Notes: generated from the sequence alone by a model not told the origin. Numbered from the stretch's first letter, positions 46,642-56,998 are shown. The stretch: DNA of 64,000 nucleotides from Gammaproteobacteria bacterium (GCA_014132595.1 BMAG01000053.1:1-64000); one strand, 5' to 3'. Program-made: numbers and translations.

Positions 46642-47670
46642 ATGGAAGGATTACTTCTTATTGGTTGGATTATCGTGAAGATCATCGCGATCGTCCTCGT
46701 GCTATTGTTGTCTGTAGCCTATATTACGTTTATGGAACGTAAAGTCATAAGCTACATGCAATCGCGTATTGGACCTAACCGTATTGGTCCTTTGGGATTG
46801 CTGCAACCGATTGCGGATGTGATCAAATTATTAAATAAAGAAGTTATTTTTCCTAAAGCCTCAAACCGGTATTTATTTGTGATAGCGCCCATTATTAGTT
46901 TAGGTACCGCGTTGGCGGCATGGGCTGTTATTCCATTTGATAAAACAGCCGTGTTGGCCGATATTAATGCGGGTGTGTTGTTTGTATTAGCTCTGTCATC
47001 CTTAGGCGTCTACGGTATTCTCATTGCTGGCTGGGCATCCAATTCCAAATATGCCATGTTTGGTGCATTACGTGCGGCTGCGCAATCCATTTCTTATGAA
47101 ATTGCCATGGGATTTGCTTTGGTCGGTGTGATGATGGCTGCAGGCTCTTTAAATTTACAAACGATTGTCAAAGCGCAATCCGGTGGTTTTTTACATTGGT
47201 ATTGGCTGCCTTTGCTTCCACTTTTTATCGTGTACTGGATATCGGGGATTGCTGAAACAAACCGTGCTCCTTTTGATTTGGCAGAAGGGGAATCAGAATT
47301 AGTAGCAGGATTTCATGTAGAATATTCCGGCGCCATGTTTGCTTTATTTTTCCTGGCAGAATACGCCAACATGGTATTAATTTCTGCCTTAATCTCCGTT
47401 ATGTTTTTTGGAGGCTGGCTTTCACCGTTTCAAGGAGTACCTTATCTTGAAGCATTCTTTGCATTTGTGCCGGGGATTGTCTGGTTATTAATAAAGTTAA
47501 GTTTCTTTTTATTTTGTTATTTATGGTTTAGAGCTACATTTCCACGATATCGATATGACCAGGTCATGCGGCTTGGTTGGAAAGTGTTGTTGCCGGTGAC
47601 TATTGTTTGGATTGGTGTGGTTGCAATGGCTGTGCACTTTAATATAAGCCCTTGGTTTGCTGAGGTATAG
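46642..47670 (+). CDS. nuoH: NADH-quinone oxidoreductase subunit H
   Basis: 342-residue membrane subunit with eight helices at the junction of the arms. Conserved loops are [55 protein letters not shown] and the late [19 protein letters not shown] 56-bp gap separates it from nuoG, the second largest spacing in the operon after the nuoB-nuoC repeat. Confidence 0.97.
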   Translation: MEGLLLIGWIIVKIIAIVLVLLLSVAYITFMERKVISYMQSRIGPNRIGPLGLLQPIADVIKLLNKEVIFPKASNRYLFVIAPIISLGTALAAWAVIPFDKTAVLADINAGVLFVLALSSLGVYGILIAGWASNSKYAMFGALRAAAQSISYEIAMGFALVGVMMAAGSLNLQTIVKAQSGGFLHWYWLPLLPLFIVYWISGIAETNRAPFDLAEGESELVAGFHVEYSGAMFALFFLAEYANMVLISALISVMFFGGWLSPFQGVPYLEAFFAFVPGIVWLLIKLSFFLFCYLWFRATFPRYRYDQVMRLGWKVLLPVTIVWIGVVAMAVHFNISPWFAEV

Positions 47671-47671
47671 G

Positions 47672-48160
47672 ATGCAGCGTTTTATTCGATTCATTAAAGA
47701 TTTTTCATTTTTGGACTTGCTTACTGGGCTGGGTCTAACGGGTCGTTATCTTTTTAAGCGTAAAGTGACTGTCCAATACCCTGAAGAAAAAACGCCGCAA
47801 TCGCCGCGTTTTCGTGGGATTCATGCATTGCGCCGCTATTCTAATGGGGAAGAACGTTGTATTGCGTGTAAATTATGTGAGGCAGTTTGCCCTGCTTTGG
47901 CAATTACCATTGAAGCCGAACCTCGAGAAGATGGGTCACGGCGTACGACATTATATGATATTGATTTATTTAAATGTGTTTATTGCGGGATGTGTGAAGA
48001 AGCCTGTCCAGTGGATGCGATCGTATTGACTCGCAATCACGATTATCATTTTGAAAATCGCGGGGAAAATATTTTGACGAAAGAAAAATTACTAGCGATT
48101 GGTGATAAATATGAAGGACAGATTGCAGCCGACAGAGCTGAAGATGAAAAGTATAGGTAA
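47672..48160 (+). CDS. nuoI: NADH-quinone oxidoreductase subunit I
   Basis: 162-residue subunit with two [4Fe-4S] clusters (N6a, N6b), read from [12 protein letters not shown] and [12 protein letters not shown]. The N-terminal amphipathic part is followed by [11 protein letters not shown]. The ATG at 47672 has GAGG six bases upstream and starts one base after the nuoH stop. Confidence 0.97.
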   Translation: MQRFIRFIKDFSFLDLLTGLGLTGRYLFKRKVTVQYPEEKTPQSPRFRGIHALRRYSNGEERCIACKLCEAVCPALAITIEAEPREDGSRRTTLYDIDLFKCVYCGMCEEACPVDAIVLTRNHDYHFENRGENILTKEKLLAIGDKYEGQIAADRAEDEKYR

Positions 48161-48181
48161 GAAGGTAATAAAAGGTTAAAT

Positions 48182-48823
48182 ATGACAGCAATACAAATAA
48201 TATTTTACTTGTTTTCAGCGGTGGCTATTGTTTCAGCGTTGATCGTTGTTGCATCCGCAAATCCAGTACGAGGTGTATTGTCGCTTGTATTGACCTTTTT
48301 TGCGATGGCAGGCGTTTGGTTATTGCTGCATGCTGAGTTTTTAGCATTGATTTTAGTGTTGGTGTATGTGGGTGCTGTCATGACGTTATTTTTATTTGTA
48401 GTCATGATGCTGCGTGTCGATGTTGCCAGTGTGCGTGAAGGATTTGTACGTTACTTACCTTTCGCTGTTTTATTGGCTGTCATGATTGTAGGAATCTTAA
48501 TCGTGGTTGTTGGGCCTAAGCAATTTGGTTTGACCAGCATGCCAGTGCCTGTGGCTTTAGCTGCAAATTATAACAATCTTGCCGATCTTGGAATGGTGCT
48601 TTATACAAACTATGCTTATCCATTTGAAATTGCGGCGGTATTGTTATTAACAGCGATTGTGGCGGCTATCAGCTTGACGCATCGTAAACCTCGTCATCGT
48701 AAATCGCAGAATATTGGAAAACAAATCGCAGTTAAGCCTTCTGATCGTGTAAGGTTAGTTGAGATGCCATCCGCAAAAAAAATCAATGTATCGGATCAAT
48801 CATCAGGAGCAGGGGAGTCATGA
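48182..48823 (+). CDS. nuoJ: NADH-quinone oxidoreductase subunit J
   Basis: 213-residue membrane subunit with five helices. [21 protein letters not shown] and [20 protein letters not shown] are the family hallmarks, the latter being the pi-bulge helix thought important for coupling. A hydrophilic C-terminal tail of about 50 residues ([11 protein letters not shown] onward) extends beyond the last helix. It overlaps nuoK by 4 bp. Confidence 0.95.
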   Translation: MTAIQIIFYLFSAVAIVSALIVVASANPVRGVLSLVLTFFAMAGVWLLLHAEFLALILVLVYVGAVMTLFLFVVMMLRVDVASVREGFVRYLPFAVLLAVMIVGILIVVVGPKQFGLTSMPVPVALAANYNNLADLGMVLYTNYAYPFEIAAVLLLTAIVAAISLTHRKPRHRKSQNIGKQIAVKPSDRVRLVEMPSAKKINVSDQSSGAGES

Positions 48824-49125
48824 TTTCACTTTCAGATTTTCTCATTGTTGCAGCTATTTTATTTGGTATAGGGTTTGCGGGTATTATCATCAACCGCAAA
48901 AATATTATCGTATTATTAATGTCCATCGAGCTCATGTTGCTTGCGGTTAATACTAATTTTATTGCGTTTAGTTATTTTCTAGGTAATAACACGGGACAAA
49001 TCTTTGTTTTCTTTATTTTAACGGTGGCTGCTGCGGAAGCCGCTATTGGGCTTGCGATTATGATGGTGTTATTTCGTAGATCACACACTATCGAAGTTAA
49101 TAAGCTTGATCTACTAAAAGGGTAA
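48820..49125 (+). CDS. nuoK: NADH-quinone oxidoreductase subunit K
   Basis: 101-residue membrane subunit with three helices and the two conserved membrane glutamates: one in [11 protein letters not shown], the other in [18 protein letters not shown]. Normal length. It lies between nuoJ (4-bp overlap) and nuoL. Confidence 0.96.
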   Translation: MISLSDFLIVAAILFGIGFAGIIINRKNIIVLLMSIELMLLAVNTNFIAFSYFLGNNTGQIFVFFILTVAAAEAAIGLAIMMVLFRRSHTIEVNKLDLLKG

Positions 49126-49129
49126 CGAT

Positions 49130-51091
49130 GTGGAAATGAATTTACTATCCATCGCGGTTTTAGTGGCCTTGTTGCCATTAGCGGGCGCATTGATTGCAGG
49201 TCTATTTGGGAAACAAATAGGACGCAGTGCCACGCATTGGGTGACCATTATTTTAGTTGCCGGTTCTTTTTTATTATCCTGCTATTTATTTGCGGTGATT
49301 GTATTGCTGGGCCATCCCCCTGTTGAAGGTGTGATCTATCATTGGGTAACAAGCGGAACTTTTCATTTTGATGTTGCCATCTTGCTCGATCATTTAAGTG
49401 CAACGATGTTATTTATCGTGAGTTTTATTTCTTTCATGGTACATATCTATACCGTGGGTTATATGGCGGATGATCCAGGTTATGAACGATTTTTTAGTTA
49501 TGTCTCGTTATTTACCTTTTCAATGTTGATCCTCGTTCTTGCCAATAATTTCCTGCTTTTGTTTTTTGGTTGGGAAGGGGTGGGACTTGTTTCCTATCTG
49601 TTGATTGGTTTTTGGTTTAAGCGGGAGTCTGCGACTGAAGGAAGTTTAAAAGCGTTTATTGCCAATCGTGTGGGTGATGTGGGATTTGTTTTAGCGATTG
49701 CAGCTGTGCTCACTTATTTTAATAGTCTGGATTATCATACTGTATTTAGCCAGGTGACAAATCTCACCGGTAAAACGATGCCATTGCTGCCGGGTGTTCG
49801 TGTTTCCGTGATCACTGTGATCTGCGTTTTACTTTTTATTGGTGCTATGGCTAAATCCGCACAAGTTCCTTTGCATGTTTGGCTGCCGGAATCAATGGAA
49901 GGTCCTACACCGATTTCAGCCTTGATTCATGCTGCGACCATGGTGACAGCAGGTATTTATATGGTGGCGCGTATGTCACCTTTATTTGAATATTCGCAAG
50001 CAGCACTCAGCATCGTTTTGATATTGGGCGCAACAACCTGTTTGTTTATGGGATTTTTGGCGATTGTTCAACAAGATATTAAACGTGTCATTGCTTATTC
50101 TACCATTTCACAATTGGGTTATATGGCGGTCGCTTTAGGTGCATCGGCGTATGATGCTGCGATTTTCCATTTAATGACGCATGCCTTTTTTAAAGCGTTA
50201 CTCTTTTTGGCGGCAGGTTCTGTCATCATCGCATTACATCATGAACAAGACATGCGAAAGATGGGTGGGCTTGCACCTTACATGCCCATTACTTATCTGA
50301 CTTTTTTGATAGGCGCTGCAGCGCTTTCTGCAATTCCACCGTTTGCCGGTTTTTATTCAAAAGATGCCATTATCGAAGCAGTACATTTATCGAAAACACC
50401 CGGGGCCTATTATGCTTATTTATGTGTGTTAGCAGGTGCATTTGTGACGCCGCTTTATATTTTCCGTGCTGTATTTTTAACATTTCATGGCAAGAAACGT
50501 TATGAATCTACCGTTTATGAATCACCCTGGGTGGTATTATTTCCCCTGATTGCTTTAGCCATTCCAAGTATCATTGCAGGAGGTCTGCTCATTGGCCCTA
50601 TGCTTTTTGCAACACCGCGATTATTAGGTGCAAGTATCTTCGTTTTACCGCAACATGATGTGTTAACGGCGTTATCGGCCGAATATAAAGGGGCTGAAAT
50701 GATGGCGCTCGATGCCTCAAAAACCCTCGCGTTCTGGCTTGCGATCGCAGGGGTGGCAACAGCTTGGATATTTAATTTGGTACGTCCCGAATGGTCCACG
50801 ATGTTAAAAAAACGCTTCTTATGGATTTATGAGATTTTGATTGCTAAATATGGATTTGATCAATTTAATCAAATCGTCTTCGTCAAAGGCAGTCGTCGTT
50901 TGGGTGAGTTTTTTTATAAGGTCAGTGATTTAATCATGATTGATGGCGTGTTTGTGAATGGCTCAGGCAAAGTGATTCGTTTATTTGCCCGTACTGCCAG
51001 ACGAATTCAAACAGGTTATGTGTATCATTATGCATTGGTCATGTTGCTAGGGTTGACCCTTCTTCTAGGTTGGTTTGTGTTAGGATTTTGA
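49130..51091 (+). CDS. nuoL: NADH-quinone oxidoreductase subunit L
   Basis: 653-residue antiporter-like proton-pumping subunit, about 16 helices, with the long lateral helix near the C-terminus. Key segments are FFGWEGVGLVSYLLIGFW (Glu), AKSAQVPLHVWLPESMEGPTPISALIHAATMV (Lys and His, residues about 240-270), and GGLAPYMPITYLTFLIG. Its start is a GTG at 49130, seven bases after GGG, with an ATG two codons further in as an alternative. Confidence 0.96.
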   Translation: MEMNLLSIAVLVALLPLAGALIAGLFGKQIGRSATHWVTIILVAGSFLLSCYLFAVIVLLGHPPVEGVIYHWVTSGTFHFDVAILLDHLSATMLFIVSFISFMVHIYTVGYMADDPGYERFFSYVSLFTFSMLILVLANNFLLLFFGWEGVGLVSYLLIGFWFKRESATEGSLKAFIANRVGDVGFVLAIAAVLTYFNSLDYHTVFSQVTNLTGKTMPLLPGVRVSVITVICVLLFIGAMAKSAQVPLHVWLPESMEGPTPISALIHAATMVTAGIYMVARMSPLFEYSQAALSIVLILGATTCLFMGFLAIVQQDIKRVIAYSTISQLGYMAVALGASAYDAAIFHLMTHAFFKALLFLAAGSVIIALHHEQDMRKMGGLAPYMPITYLTFLIGAAALSAIPPFAGFYSKDAIIEAVHLSKTPGAYYAYLCVLAGAFVTPLYIFRAVFLTFHGKKRYESTVYESPWVVLFPLIALAIPSIIAGGLLIGPMLFATPRLLGASIFVLPQHDVLTALSAEYKGAEMMALDASKTLAFWLAIAGVATAWIFNLVRPEWSTMLKKRFLWIYEILIAKYGFDQFNQIVFVKGSRRLGEFFYKVSDLIMIDGVFVNGSGKVIRLFARTARRIQTGYVYHYALVMLLGLTLLLGWFVLGF

Positions 51092-51093
51092 GT

Positions 51094-52602
51094 ATGTGGT
51101 TTGAGCATAATATTTTAAGTATATTAATTTGGCTGCCTGTCCTGGGCGCAATTGCAGCATTGCTCGTGGATGGCGATCGTGGAGCACGTGTTATTGCGGC
51201 AAGTGTTGCGCTTGTTAATTTATTACTATGCATTCCGCTGTATTTAGGATTCGATACTTCAAGTTATGCCATGCAATTTTATGAGGATCATCTCTGGATA
51301 AGTGCTTATAAAATTCATTATGCCCTCGGTGTCGACGGCATTTCTTTAGCTATGATTATACTCACCAATTTCACGGGTCTTTTGGTGATTATAGCAGGTT
51401 GTCATGCGATTAAAGTACGTGTGTCGCAATACATGGCTGCTTTTCTTGTCATGCAAGGCATGATGATCGGTGTGTTTGCGGCGACGGATGCGATTTTATT
51501 TTACGTTTTTTGGGAAGGTATGTTGATTCCAATGTACTTGAGCATCGGTATGTGGGGCAGTGCGAATCGTAATTATGCAGCGGTCAAGTTTTTCTTATAT
51601 ACCTTTTTAGGTTCCATTTTAATGTTGATCGCTTTGTTGTATTTATATATTCAAACAGGCTCATTTGATATTCAGCATTATTATAATTTGCATTTATCGA
51701 TACCTATCCAAAAATTATTGTTTTTTGCATTCTTGCTTGCTTTTGCCGTCAAAGTGCCTATGTGGCCAGTACATACGTGGTTGCCTGATGCACACACGGA
51801 AGCACCGGCAGGCGGTTCTGTTGTATTGGCAGCGTTGATGTTAAAACTGGGTATTTACGGATTTTTACGTTTTAGTATGCCGATTGTGCCTGAAGCTTGT
51901 GAGGCACTTGCTTGGCTCATGATTAGCTTGTCATTAGTTGCCATTATTTATATTGGTCTCGTTGCTATTGTTCAGACTGACATGAAAAAACTTATTGCCT
52001 ATTCTTCAATTGCGCATATGGGTTTTGCGACATTGGGCTGTTTTATGATTTACGACATCATTCGACATATGTCATCGATGAATGATGCTTATATGAGTCT
52101 TGAAGGGGCTGTGATTCAAATGATTTCACATGCATTCGGATCCGGTGCGATGTTTCTGGGAGTAGGAATTTTGGCGGATCGGCTTGTAAGCCATAGTCGT
52201 TTGATTAAAGATTATAGTGGCGTTGCTGCTCGTATGCCTATTTTTGCTGCTTTCTTTATGCTGTTTGCCATGTCTAATGTTGGCCTGCCCGGTACCGCGG
52301 GTTTTGTCGGTGAGTTTATGGTGATTATGAGCGCTTTTCAGGCGCATTTCTGGGTCGCTTTTGTTGCAGCATTAACTTTGATTTTAGCATCTGCTTATAC
52401 GCTGTGGATGTATAAGCGTGTTTTCTTTGGTCCTATCGTGAGTGATGAAGTCGCAACGATGCAGGATATTCATTGGCTAGAAACGATTAATTATGTTCTA
52501 TTGGCCATTGGTGTATTTTTTATTGGGCTTTATCCTGCTCCAATTTTAAATGTATTACATGCAACCGTTGGTCACATACTTTCAATAAGTCTGCCTGCTT
52601 AA
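51094..52602 (+). CDS. nuoM: NADH-quinone oxidoreductase subunit M
   Basis: 502-residue antiporter-like subunit. Segments include FVFWEGMLIPMYL-type FYVFWEGMLIPMYL with the essential Glu, AVKVPMWPVHTWLPDAHTEAP with the Lys and His, and AYSSIAHMGFATLG. The ATG at 51094 lies 2 bp after the nuoL stop. An in-frame start eight codons earlier would overlap nuoL. Confidence 0.96.
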   Translation: MWFEHNILSILIWLPVLGAIAALLVDGDRGARVIAASVALVNLLLCIPLYLGFDTSSYAMQFYEDHLWISAYKIHYALGVDGISLAMIILTNFTGLLVIIAGCHAIKVRVSQYMAAFLVMQGMMIGVFAATDAILFYVFWEGMLIPMYLSIGMWGSANRNYAAVKFFLYTFLGSILMLIALLYLYIQTGSFDIQHYYNLHLSIPIQKLLFFAFLLAFAVKVPMWPVHTWLPDAHTEAPAGGSVVLAALMLKLGIYGFLRFSMPIVPEACEALAWLMISLSLVAIIYIGLVAIVQTDMKKLIAYSSIAHMGFATLGCFMIYDIIRHMSSMNDAYMSLEGAVIQMISHAFGSGAMFLGVGILADRLVSHSRLIKDYSGVAARMPIFAAFFMLFAMSNVGLPGTAGFVGEFMVIMSAFQAHFWVAFVAALTLILASAYTLWMYKRVFFGPIVSDEVATMQDIHWLETINYVLLAIGVFFIGLYPAPILNVLHATVGHILSISLPA

Positions 52603-52608
52603 GGTTTA

Positions 52609-54075
52609 ATGATTATGAATTTTACAACACCTATTTTTTCCGCAGCGCTGCCAGAGATTTTTTTACTCTGTATGGCAAGCGCTATTCTTTTAATTGATGT
52701 TTGTTTGAAAGAACGTTATCAAAATATTACTTATATTTTGGTTCAAGTAACTTTGGTTGCCACGTTTCTACTAGTGCTTTCGGAATATAAGGAATATCCA
52801 CATCCGCTTGTCACATTCAGTGGGCATTATGCGGTGGATAAAATGGCGATCCTGACAAAACTATTCGTGCTTGTCGCAAGCTTTTTTGCTTTTGTGTATG
52901 CGCGTCAATATATAAAAGATCGGCATATTTTACGCGGTGAATATTATATGTTGGGATTATTTGCTGTTATCGGAATGTTAATCATGGCATCGGCTTATAG
53001 TTTTTTAACCATTTATTTAGGGTTAGAATTATTATCCTTGTCTTTGTATGCTATGGTTGCCTTACAAAAAGATTCAGCGGTTGCAAGTGAAGCGGCCATG
53101 AAATATTTTGTGATGGGTGCGCTTGCTTCCGGTTTATTATTGTACGGGATCTCCATGTTATATGGAGTGACAGGCAGCATTGAAATTTCAACAATAGGAA
53201 GTTTCTTATCAAATGGGTTACATGGCCAAGATAAAGTCGTCATGCTCGCTCTCATTTTTATTTTGTCGGGCTTGCTTTTCAAATTAGGTGCGGTTCCTTT
53301 TCATATGTGGGTGCCTGATGTTTATGATGGTGCGCCAACCAGTGTGACTTTATTTATCGCGAGTGCGCCTAAAATCGCTTCTTTTTGTATTTTGATGCGC
53401 ATTCTTGTGGAAGCAACACCGGTGATGAGCGGCATGTGGACAGCTATTTTAATAGCCGCATCTGTGTTATCGATGTTTTCAGGGAACTTACTTGCTATTG
53501 CCCAAACCAATATTAAACGTATGCTGGCTTATTCTTCCATTGCACACATGGGTTATACCTTATTAGGCGTTATCGCAGGTCCGCATTCGACAACAGGTTA
53601 TTCCGCTGCAATGTTCTATGTGGCAACCTACGTGATCGTAGCGGCCGGTGCATTTGCGATAATTGCATTATTAAGTAAGCAAGGCATTGAACTAGATCAA
53701 CTCGAAGATTATCGCGGCTTAAACGCACGCAATCCCTGGCTTGCTTTTATGATGTTGTTATTGATGTTCTCAATGGCAGGCATACCACCTACCGTTGGAT
53801 TTTTTGCGAAACTGGGATTATTAGAAGCGTTAGTTGAGGCGCACTATGTCTGGCTCGCCGCTTTTGCACTGTTATTTGCAATTATTGGTGCCTATTACTA
53901 TTTACGTATTGTTATGTTGATGTATTTTGAAGAACCGCGTGAAGAGTTAATGAAGCATCATATTGCTGTGGCTCCAGGTATTATGGCGGCTGTCACTTTA
54001 AACGGAGTTGCTGCATTAGGGCTGGGTTTATTGCCAAGCTCACTCATCGATATTTGTCGGATTTCGTTAGGATAA
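52609..54075 (+). CDS. nuoN: NADH-quinone oxidoreductase subunit N
   Basis: 488-residue antiporter-like subunit, 14 helices. It has YLGLELLSLSLYAMVAL with the Glu, FKLGAVPFHMWVPDVYDGAPTS, AYSSIAHMGYTLLG, and the late PTVGFFAKL. ATG at 52609 and ATG at 52615 are both possible. It is the last nuo gene. No clear intrinsic terminator follows. Confidence 0.96.
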   Translation: MIMNFTTPIFSAALPEIFLLCMASAILLIDVCLKERYQNITYILVQVTLVATFLLVLSEYKEYPHPLVTFSGHYAVDKMAILTKLFVLVASFFAFVYARQYIKDRHILRGEYYMLGLFAVIGMLIMASAYSFLTIYLGLELLSLSLYAMVALQKDSAVASEAAMKYFVMGALASGLLLYGISMLYGVTGSIEISTIGSFLSNGLHGQDKVVMLALIFILSGLLFKLGAVPFHMWVPDVYDGAPTSVTLFIASAPKIASFCILMRILVEATPVMSGMWTAILIAASVLSMFSGNLLAIAQTNIKRMLAYSSIAHMGYTLLGVIAGPHSTTGYSAAMFYVATYVIVAAGAFAIIALLSKQGIELDQLEDYRGLNARNPWLAFMMLLLMFSMAGIPPTVGFFAKLGLLEALVEAHYVWLAAFALLFAIIGAYYYLRIVMLMYFEEPREELMKHHIAVAPGIMAAVTLNGVAALGLGLLPSSLIDICRISLG

Positions 54076-54124
54076 ATAAGAAAATCATTTTCATGTATAT
54101 CGTGATCCGACGATCTTAACATGC

Positions 54125-54153
54125 TTTAAAAATATACATTTTCAGTGTATAAT
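54125..54153 (+). promoter_or_regulatory. Promoter of the F-box/ankyrin gene with a nearby palindrome
   Basis: TTTAAA (54125-54130) and a perfect TATAAT (54148-54153) are 17 bp apart, 75 bp before the ATG. A perfect 12-bp palindrome (ATTCTATAGAAT, 54164-54175) lies about where transcription would start, a position suited to an operator. This gene therefore looks independently regulated and not part of the nuo unit. Confidence 0.5.
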
Positions 54154-54227
54154 GCATGTTTATATTCTATAGAATCTCTATGAAAACCTAAATTCTCTTT
54201 AATTTTAATAGGTTAGGCAATTCAAGC

Positions 54228-56657
54228 ATGCATAGTCAATCCAGTCAAAGCTCATCTGCTTTTACTCTATTTAATGATGAGATTTTTATACATATCGCCT
54301 TAATGCTCGATCTGCATGAGAAGGCCATGTTCGTATTGACGTGTCAATATATTCAAAGTGCAATAACAGATTATGAAAAGGGGATGCAAATTTACTTCCC
54401 ATCTGAATATAAAGCCTTTGCTTTAGAAAGTAAAAGAGCACAGTTAAGTTTAGATGAAGAGAAAAAAAATGACAGAAGAGCTCAAAAAGATTTATCTATT
54501 GTTTTTAAACCGGCTTTTAGAAAGGCTTTTCAGTTTAATTATGATGGATTAACAAATGTCCAAATCAGATTTTTTTCATTATTTAAATTAGGTGATTTAA
54601 GTAGAATTAAACAAACACATCCCCCTCTCGACTACTTACAAACACAGATCTCGCATGAATACGATTTAGTTATTGATTCTCATAAATTAGGTTTACTACA
54701 TTGGGCCTGGATTAATAAACATCAACACGTATTGGATTATTGCTATGCGATTTTTTCACGACGAAACGTCCTCGGCCGCAAAGATCCATCGGAAGAATTG
54801 TATTGGGCGATGATTTGTCAGCAGTCTCAAGAGAAAGTCAATGAGTTGTTGTTATCTCCGGGAGCGAATCGCAACGCAGACATTGATCTGGGTCACTCCA
54901 TCAAAACCTTGTTACAAATTGCTTCAAAACATGGCTATTTAGAAGTCGTTAAAGCGTTAATTTCAAATGGTGGAAATAGAATTAAGTCGTATGAGATCTC
55001 TAAGGCCATTCATAACGCCATACAGAATTGTCATTTTAAAATCATTCAGTACCTTTCACCGCTACTTTCTCAAAAGAAAAAAGAAAAATATTTTAGTGAT
55101 TTGATAGTCGAAGCTGTAATAAGAAATCAAATTGAGGTTGTTGAATACTTTTTTTCACTGCACAAGATAAACGATTCCAATACTCTGAGTATGCTGATGC
55201 AACATGCAGTGCAAGAAGGGCACCTTGATATGATTCAGTACCTGCATGACAAGCATGGCGTTCATATTAATACTGAAATAATGACATATGCTATCAGCGG
55301 AAAACAAGGTCGTGTTATTAAATTGATCGTGGATTTAAAAAATAATCAACGTGAAAATCCTCACTGCGCTGATGTTCTTATGACGGCGGTGTCTATGGAG
55401 GAAGAAGATGTCGTACGATTTTTATTTCAGGAAAATCTCGCTAAACTTAATGCCGTGACAGCAGAGGGTACAACTGCCATTCGATGTGCCGTGATGCGCG
55501 GCGAACTTCAAGTAGTGCAATACTTGATCGAGCAAAAAGCGGATGTTCAGGTCGTTGCGAATGATGGTACGACGTTACTCATGGATGCTGTAGATAGAGA
55601 TCATGTTACGCTAGTTGAGTATCTATTGCCTGAGTCTAATGTAAATGCACAAACCCATAGAAAAACCACGGCGTTAATGTGTGCGGTAACACAGGGTAAT
55701 TTAACAACAGTAAAATTATTGATAGAAAAAAAGGCCGATGTTAATGCGGTTGCAGAAGACGGAACGACTGTCTTAATGTGCGCGGCAAATCAAGGATATT
55801 TCGAAATAGTCCGATTTTTAGTTGAAGAAAACCAGGCGAATTTTAAAGTGGCTGCAAAGGATGGTACGACTGCTTTGATTAAAGCAGCAGAAAAAGGCAG
55901 CTATGAGATCGTTGATTATTTGATTTCCTTGCAATCGGATAGCGATTTGAATGTTACAAAGTGTCTTGTTGTTTTGAAACAAGCCGCTTTTCGCGGCAGG
56001 CATCATGCTAAATGGATCGATGCACATAAATTTTTAATACAAGCCAATGTTCCCGATAAATTTTTTGACATTGCCAGGTTATTGATTTCACAACCCGCCA
56101 TTGTCATTCATTATTTTTCCGACAAAAAAAATAATTTAATTCCTATGGGGTTAATGAAAATAATCCATCATGATGTCCTCTCTTTTTGTAAACAAAGGCA
56201 AAACTATTTATCTCCTCTTTGTGATTACTTCAACGTTTATAAAAAAGAAGCGAATAATGCAGAAGTGCTTTGTGCTAATTTATTGATAGTAATGAGTAAA
56301 AAACAAACGCCCGAGACGCATAACAAACTGATTTATTTAATAGAAACTCTCCTTCAAATTGAAAAGTTTGTAAAGATAGTCAGTTGTTTCTTTATTGATA
56401 TGTTGCAGGAAATTCATAGATCACTGCGTCAGATATTAAAAAGCCAGTCATCAGAAGAACAAAAACCTTTGAATGAAAATAGAGTAAATCCTTATTTATC
56501 TTTTGTCGTCCCTGCTCAAAATCAAATTAAAACTTCATCTTCTTTTTGGAGTAAATATTCTATTTTTAATTGTTGCAGTAATGATTCTGCAACGATAGAT
56601 GAGAAAAATGAGAGAGTCGAACATACGCCAAGTCCTGTGCCCTCAAGGTCAAAATAG
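54228..56657 (+). CDS. F-box-like and ankyrin-repeat protein (probable host-directed effector)
   Basis: 809 residues. Residues 13-46 (LFNDEIFIHIALMLDLHEKAM, then a conserved-position Cys39) fit the F-box pattern L-x-x-E-x4-I-x3-L...C. Ankyrin repeats follow: one near 218-252 (TLLQIASKHGYLEVVKALIS), degenerate ones to 400, then five good ones at about 412-575 (for example TALMCAVTQGNLTTVKLLIE). The C-terminus is helical with a Cys pair near 784 and a Ser/Pro tail. No signal peptide. F-box proteins recruit the host SCF ubiquitin ligase, and Legionella AnkB has the same architecture. So it is probably a type IV effector, untested. Confidence 0.85.
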   Translation: MHSQSSQSSSAFTLFNDEIFIHIALMLDLHEKAMFVLTCQYIQSAITDYEKGMQIYFPSEYKAFALESKRAQLSLDEEKKNDRRAQKDLSIVFKPAFRKAFQFNYDGLTNVQIRFFSLFKLGDLSRIKQTHPPLDYLQTQISHEYDLVIDSHKLGLLHWAWINKHQHVLDYCYAIFSRRNVLGRKDPSEELYWAMICQQSQEKVNELLLSPGANRNADIDLGHSIKTLLQIASKHGYLEVVKALISNGGNRIKSYEISKAIHNAIQNCHFKIIQYLSPLLSQKKKEKYFSDLIVEAVIRNQIEVVEYFFSLHKINDSNTLSMLMQHAVQEGHLDMIQYLHDKHGVHINTEIMTYAISGKQGRVIKLIVDLKNNQRENPHCADVLMTAVSMEEEDVVRFLFQENLAKLNAVTAEGTTAIRCAVMRGELQVVQYLIEQKADVQVVANDGTTLLMDAVDRDHVTLVEYLLPESNVNAQTHRKTTALMCAVTQGNLTTVKLLIEKKADVNAVAEDGTTVLMCAANQGYFEIVRFLVEENQANFKVAAKDGTTALIKAAEKGSYEIVDYLISLQSDSDLNVTKCLVVLKQAAFRGRHHAKWIDAHKFLIQANVPDKFFDIARLLISQPAIVIHYFSDKKNNLIPMGLMKIIHHDVLSFCKQRQNYLSPLCDYFNVYKKEANNAEVLCANLLIVMSKKQTPETHNKLIYLIETLLQIEKFVKIVSCFFIDMLQEIHRSLRQILKSQSSEEQKPLNENRVNPYLSFVVPAQNQIKTSSSFWSKYSIFNCCSNDSATIDEKNERVEHTPSPVPSRSK

Positions 56658-56711
56658 TTTTTCAAACCAGGATATAAACTTATTTATTCGGCAGATGATA
56701 GATTGATCATG

Positions 56712-56888
56712 CTATGGAAATGGCAGAACCTGCGGATTCCTGATGTTTAGAATATCTTTTGTTTTTAATCGTTCAATCAGTTTTTTAATTTCAGTAATGA
56801 GATCTTCGGATACGGGTTGGGTAAGTGGTTCATTATTGAGGCGTTTTTTGCGATAGGCTGTAAAATCTATAATAATAGCATTATTCAT
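56712..56888 (-). CDS. Small conserved-looking protein, unknown function
   Basis: 58 residues starting MNNAIIIDFTAYRKKR, a motif (IIDFxAYRxxR) I have seen in many short proteobacterial hypothetical proteins. It continues with a helical stretch (DLITEIKKLIERLK) and ends NPQVLPFP. The ATG at 56888 has AAGGA eight bases upstream, which supports real translation. It stands alone, opposite in direction to its neighbours. Confidence 0.6.
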   Translation of the reverse strand: MNNAIIIDFTAYRKKRLNNEPLTQPVSEDLITEIKKLIERLKTKDILNIRNPQVLPFP

Positions 56889-56924
56889 GCGCAGCATCCT
56901 TTCTGGCTAAAGTGGGTACAAATC

Positions 56925-56998
56925 CAATCTGATCCCTGTCCTTTTTCTTTTTTCACGCTACAATATGCCTCTTGGCGAGGTGTAACGGGATCAGATTG
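56925..56998. repeat. 74-bp element with perfect 12-bp inverted ends
   Basis: Ends 56925-56936 and 56987-56998 are perfect inverted copies (CAATCTGATCCC type) around a 50-bp spacer with a T-rich run. Related TCTGAYCCC-type inverted ends flank REP/RAYT elements in other bacteria, as I recall. It could equally be a relic of a small insertion sequence. It lies between the small protein gene and queA. Confidence 0.5.
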
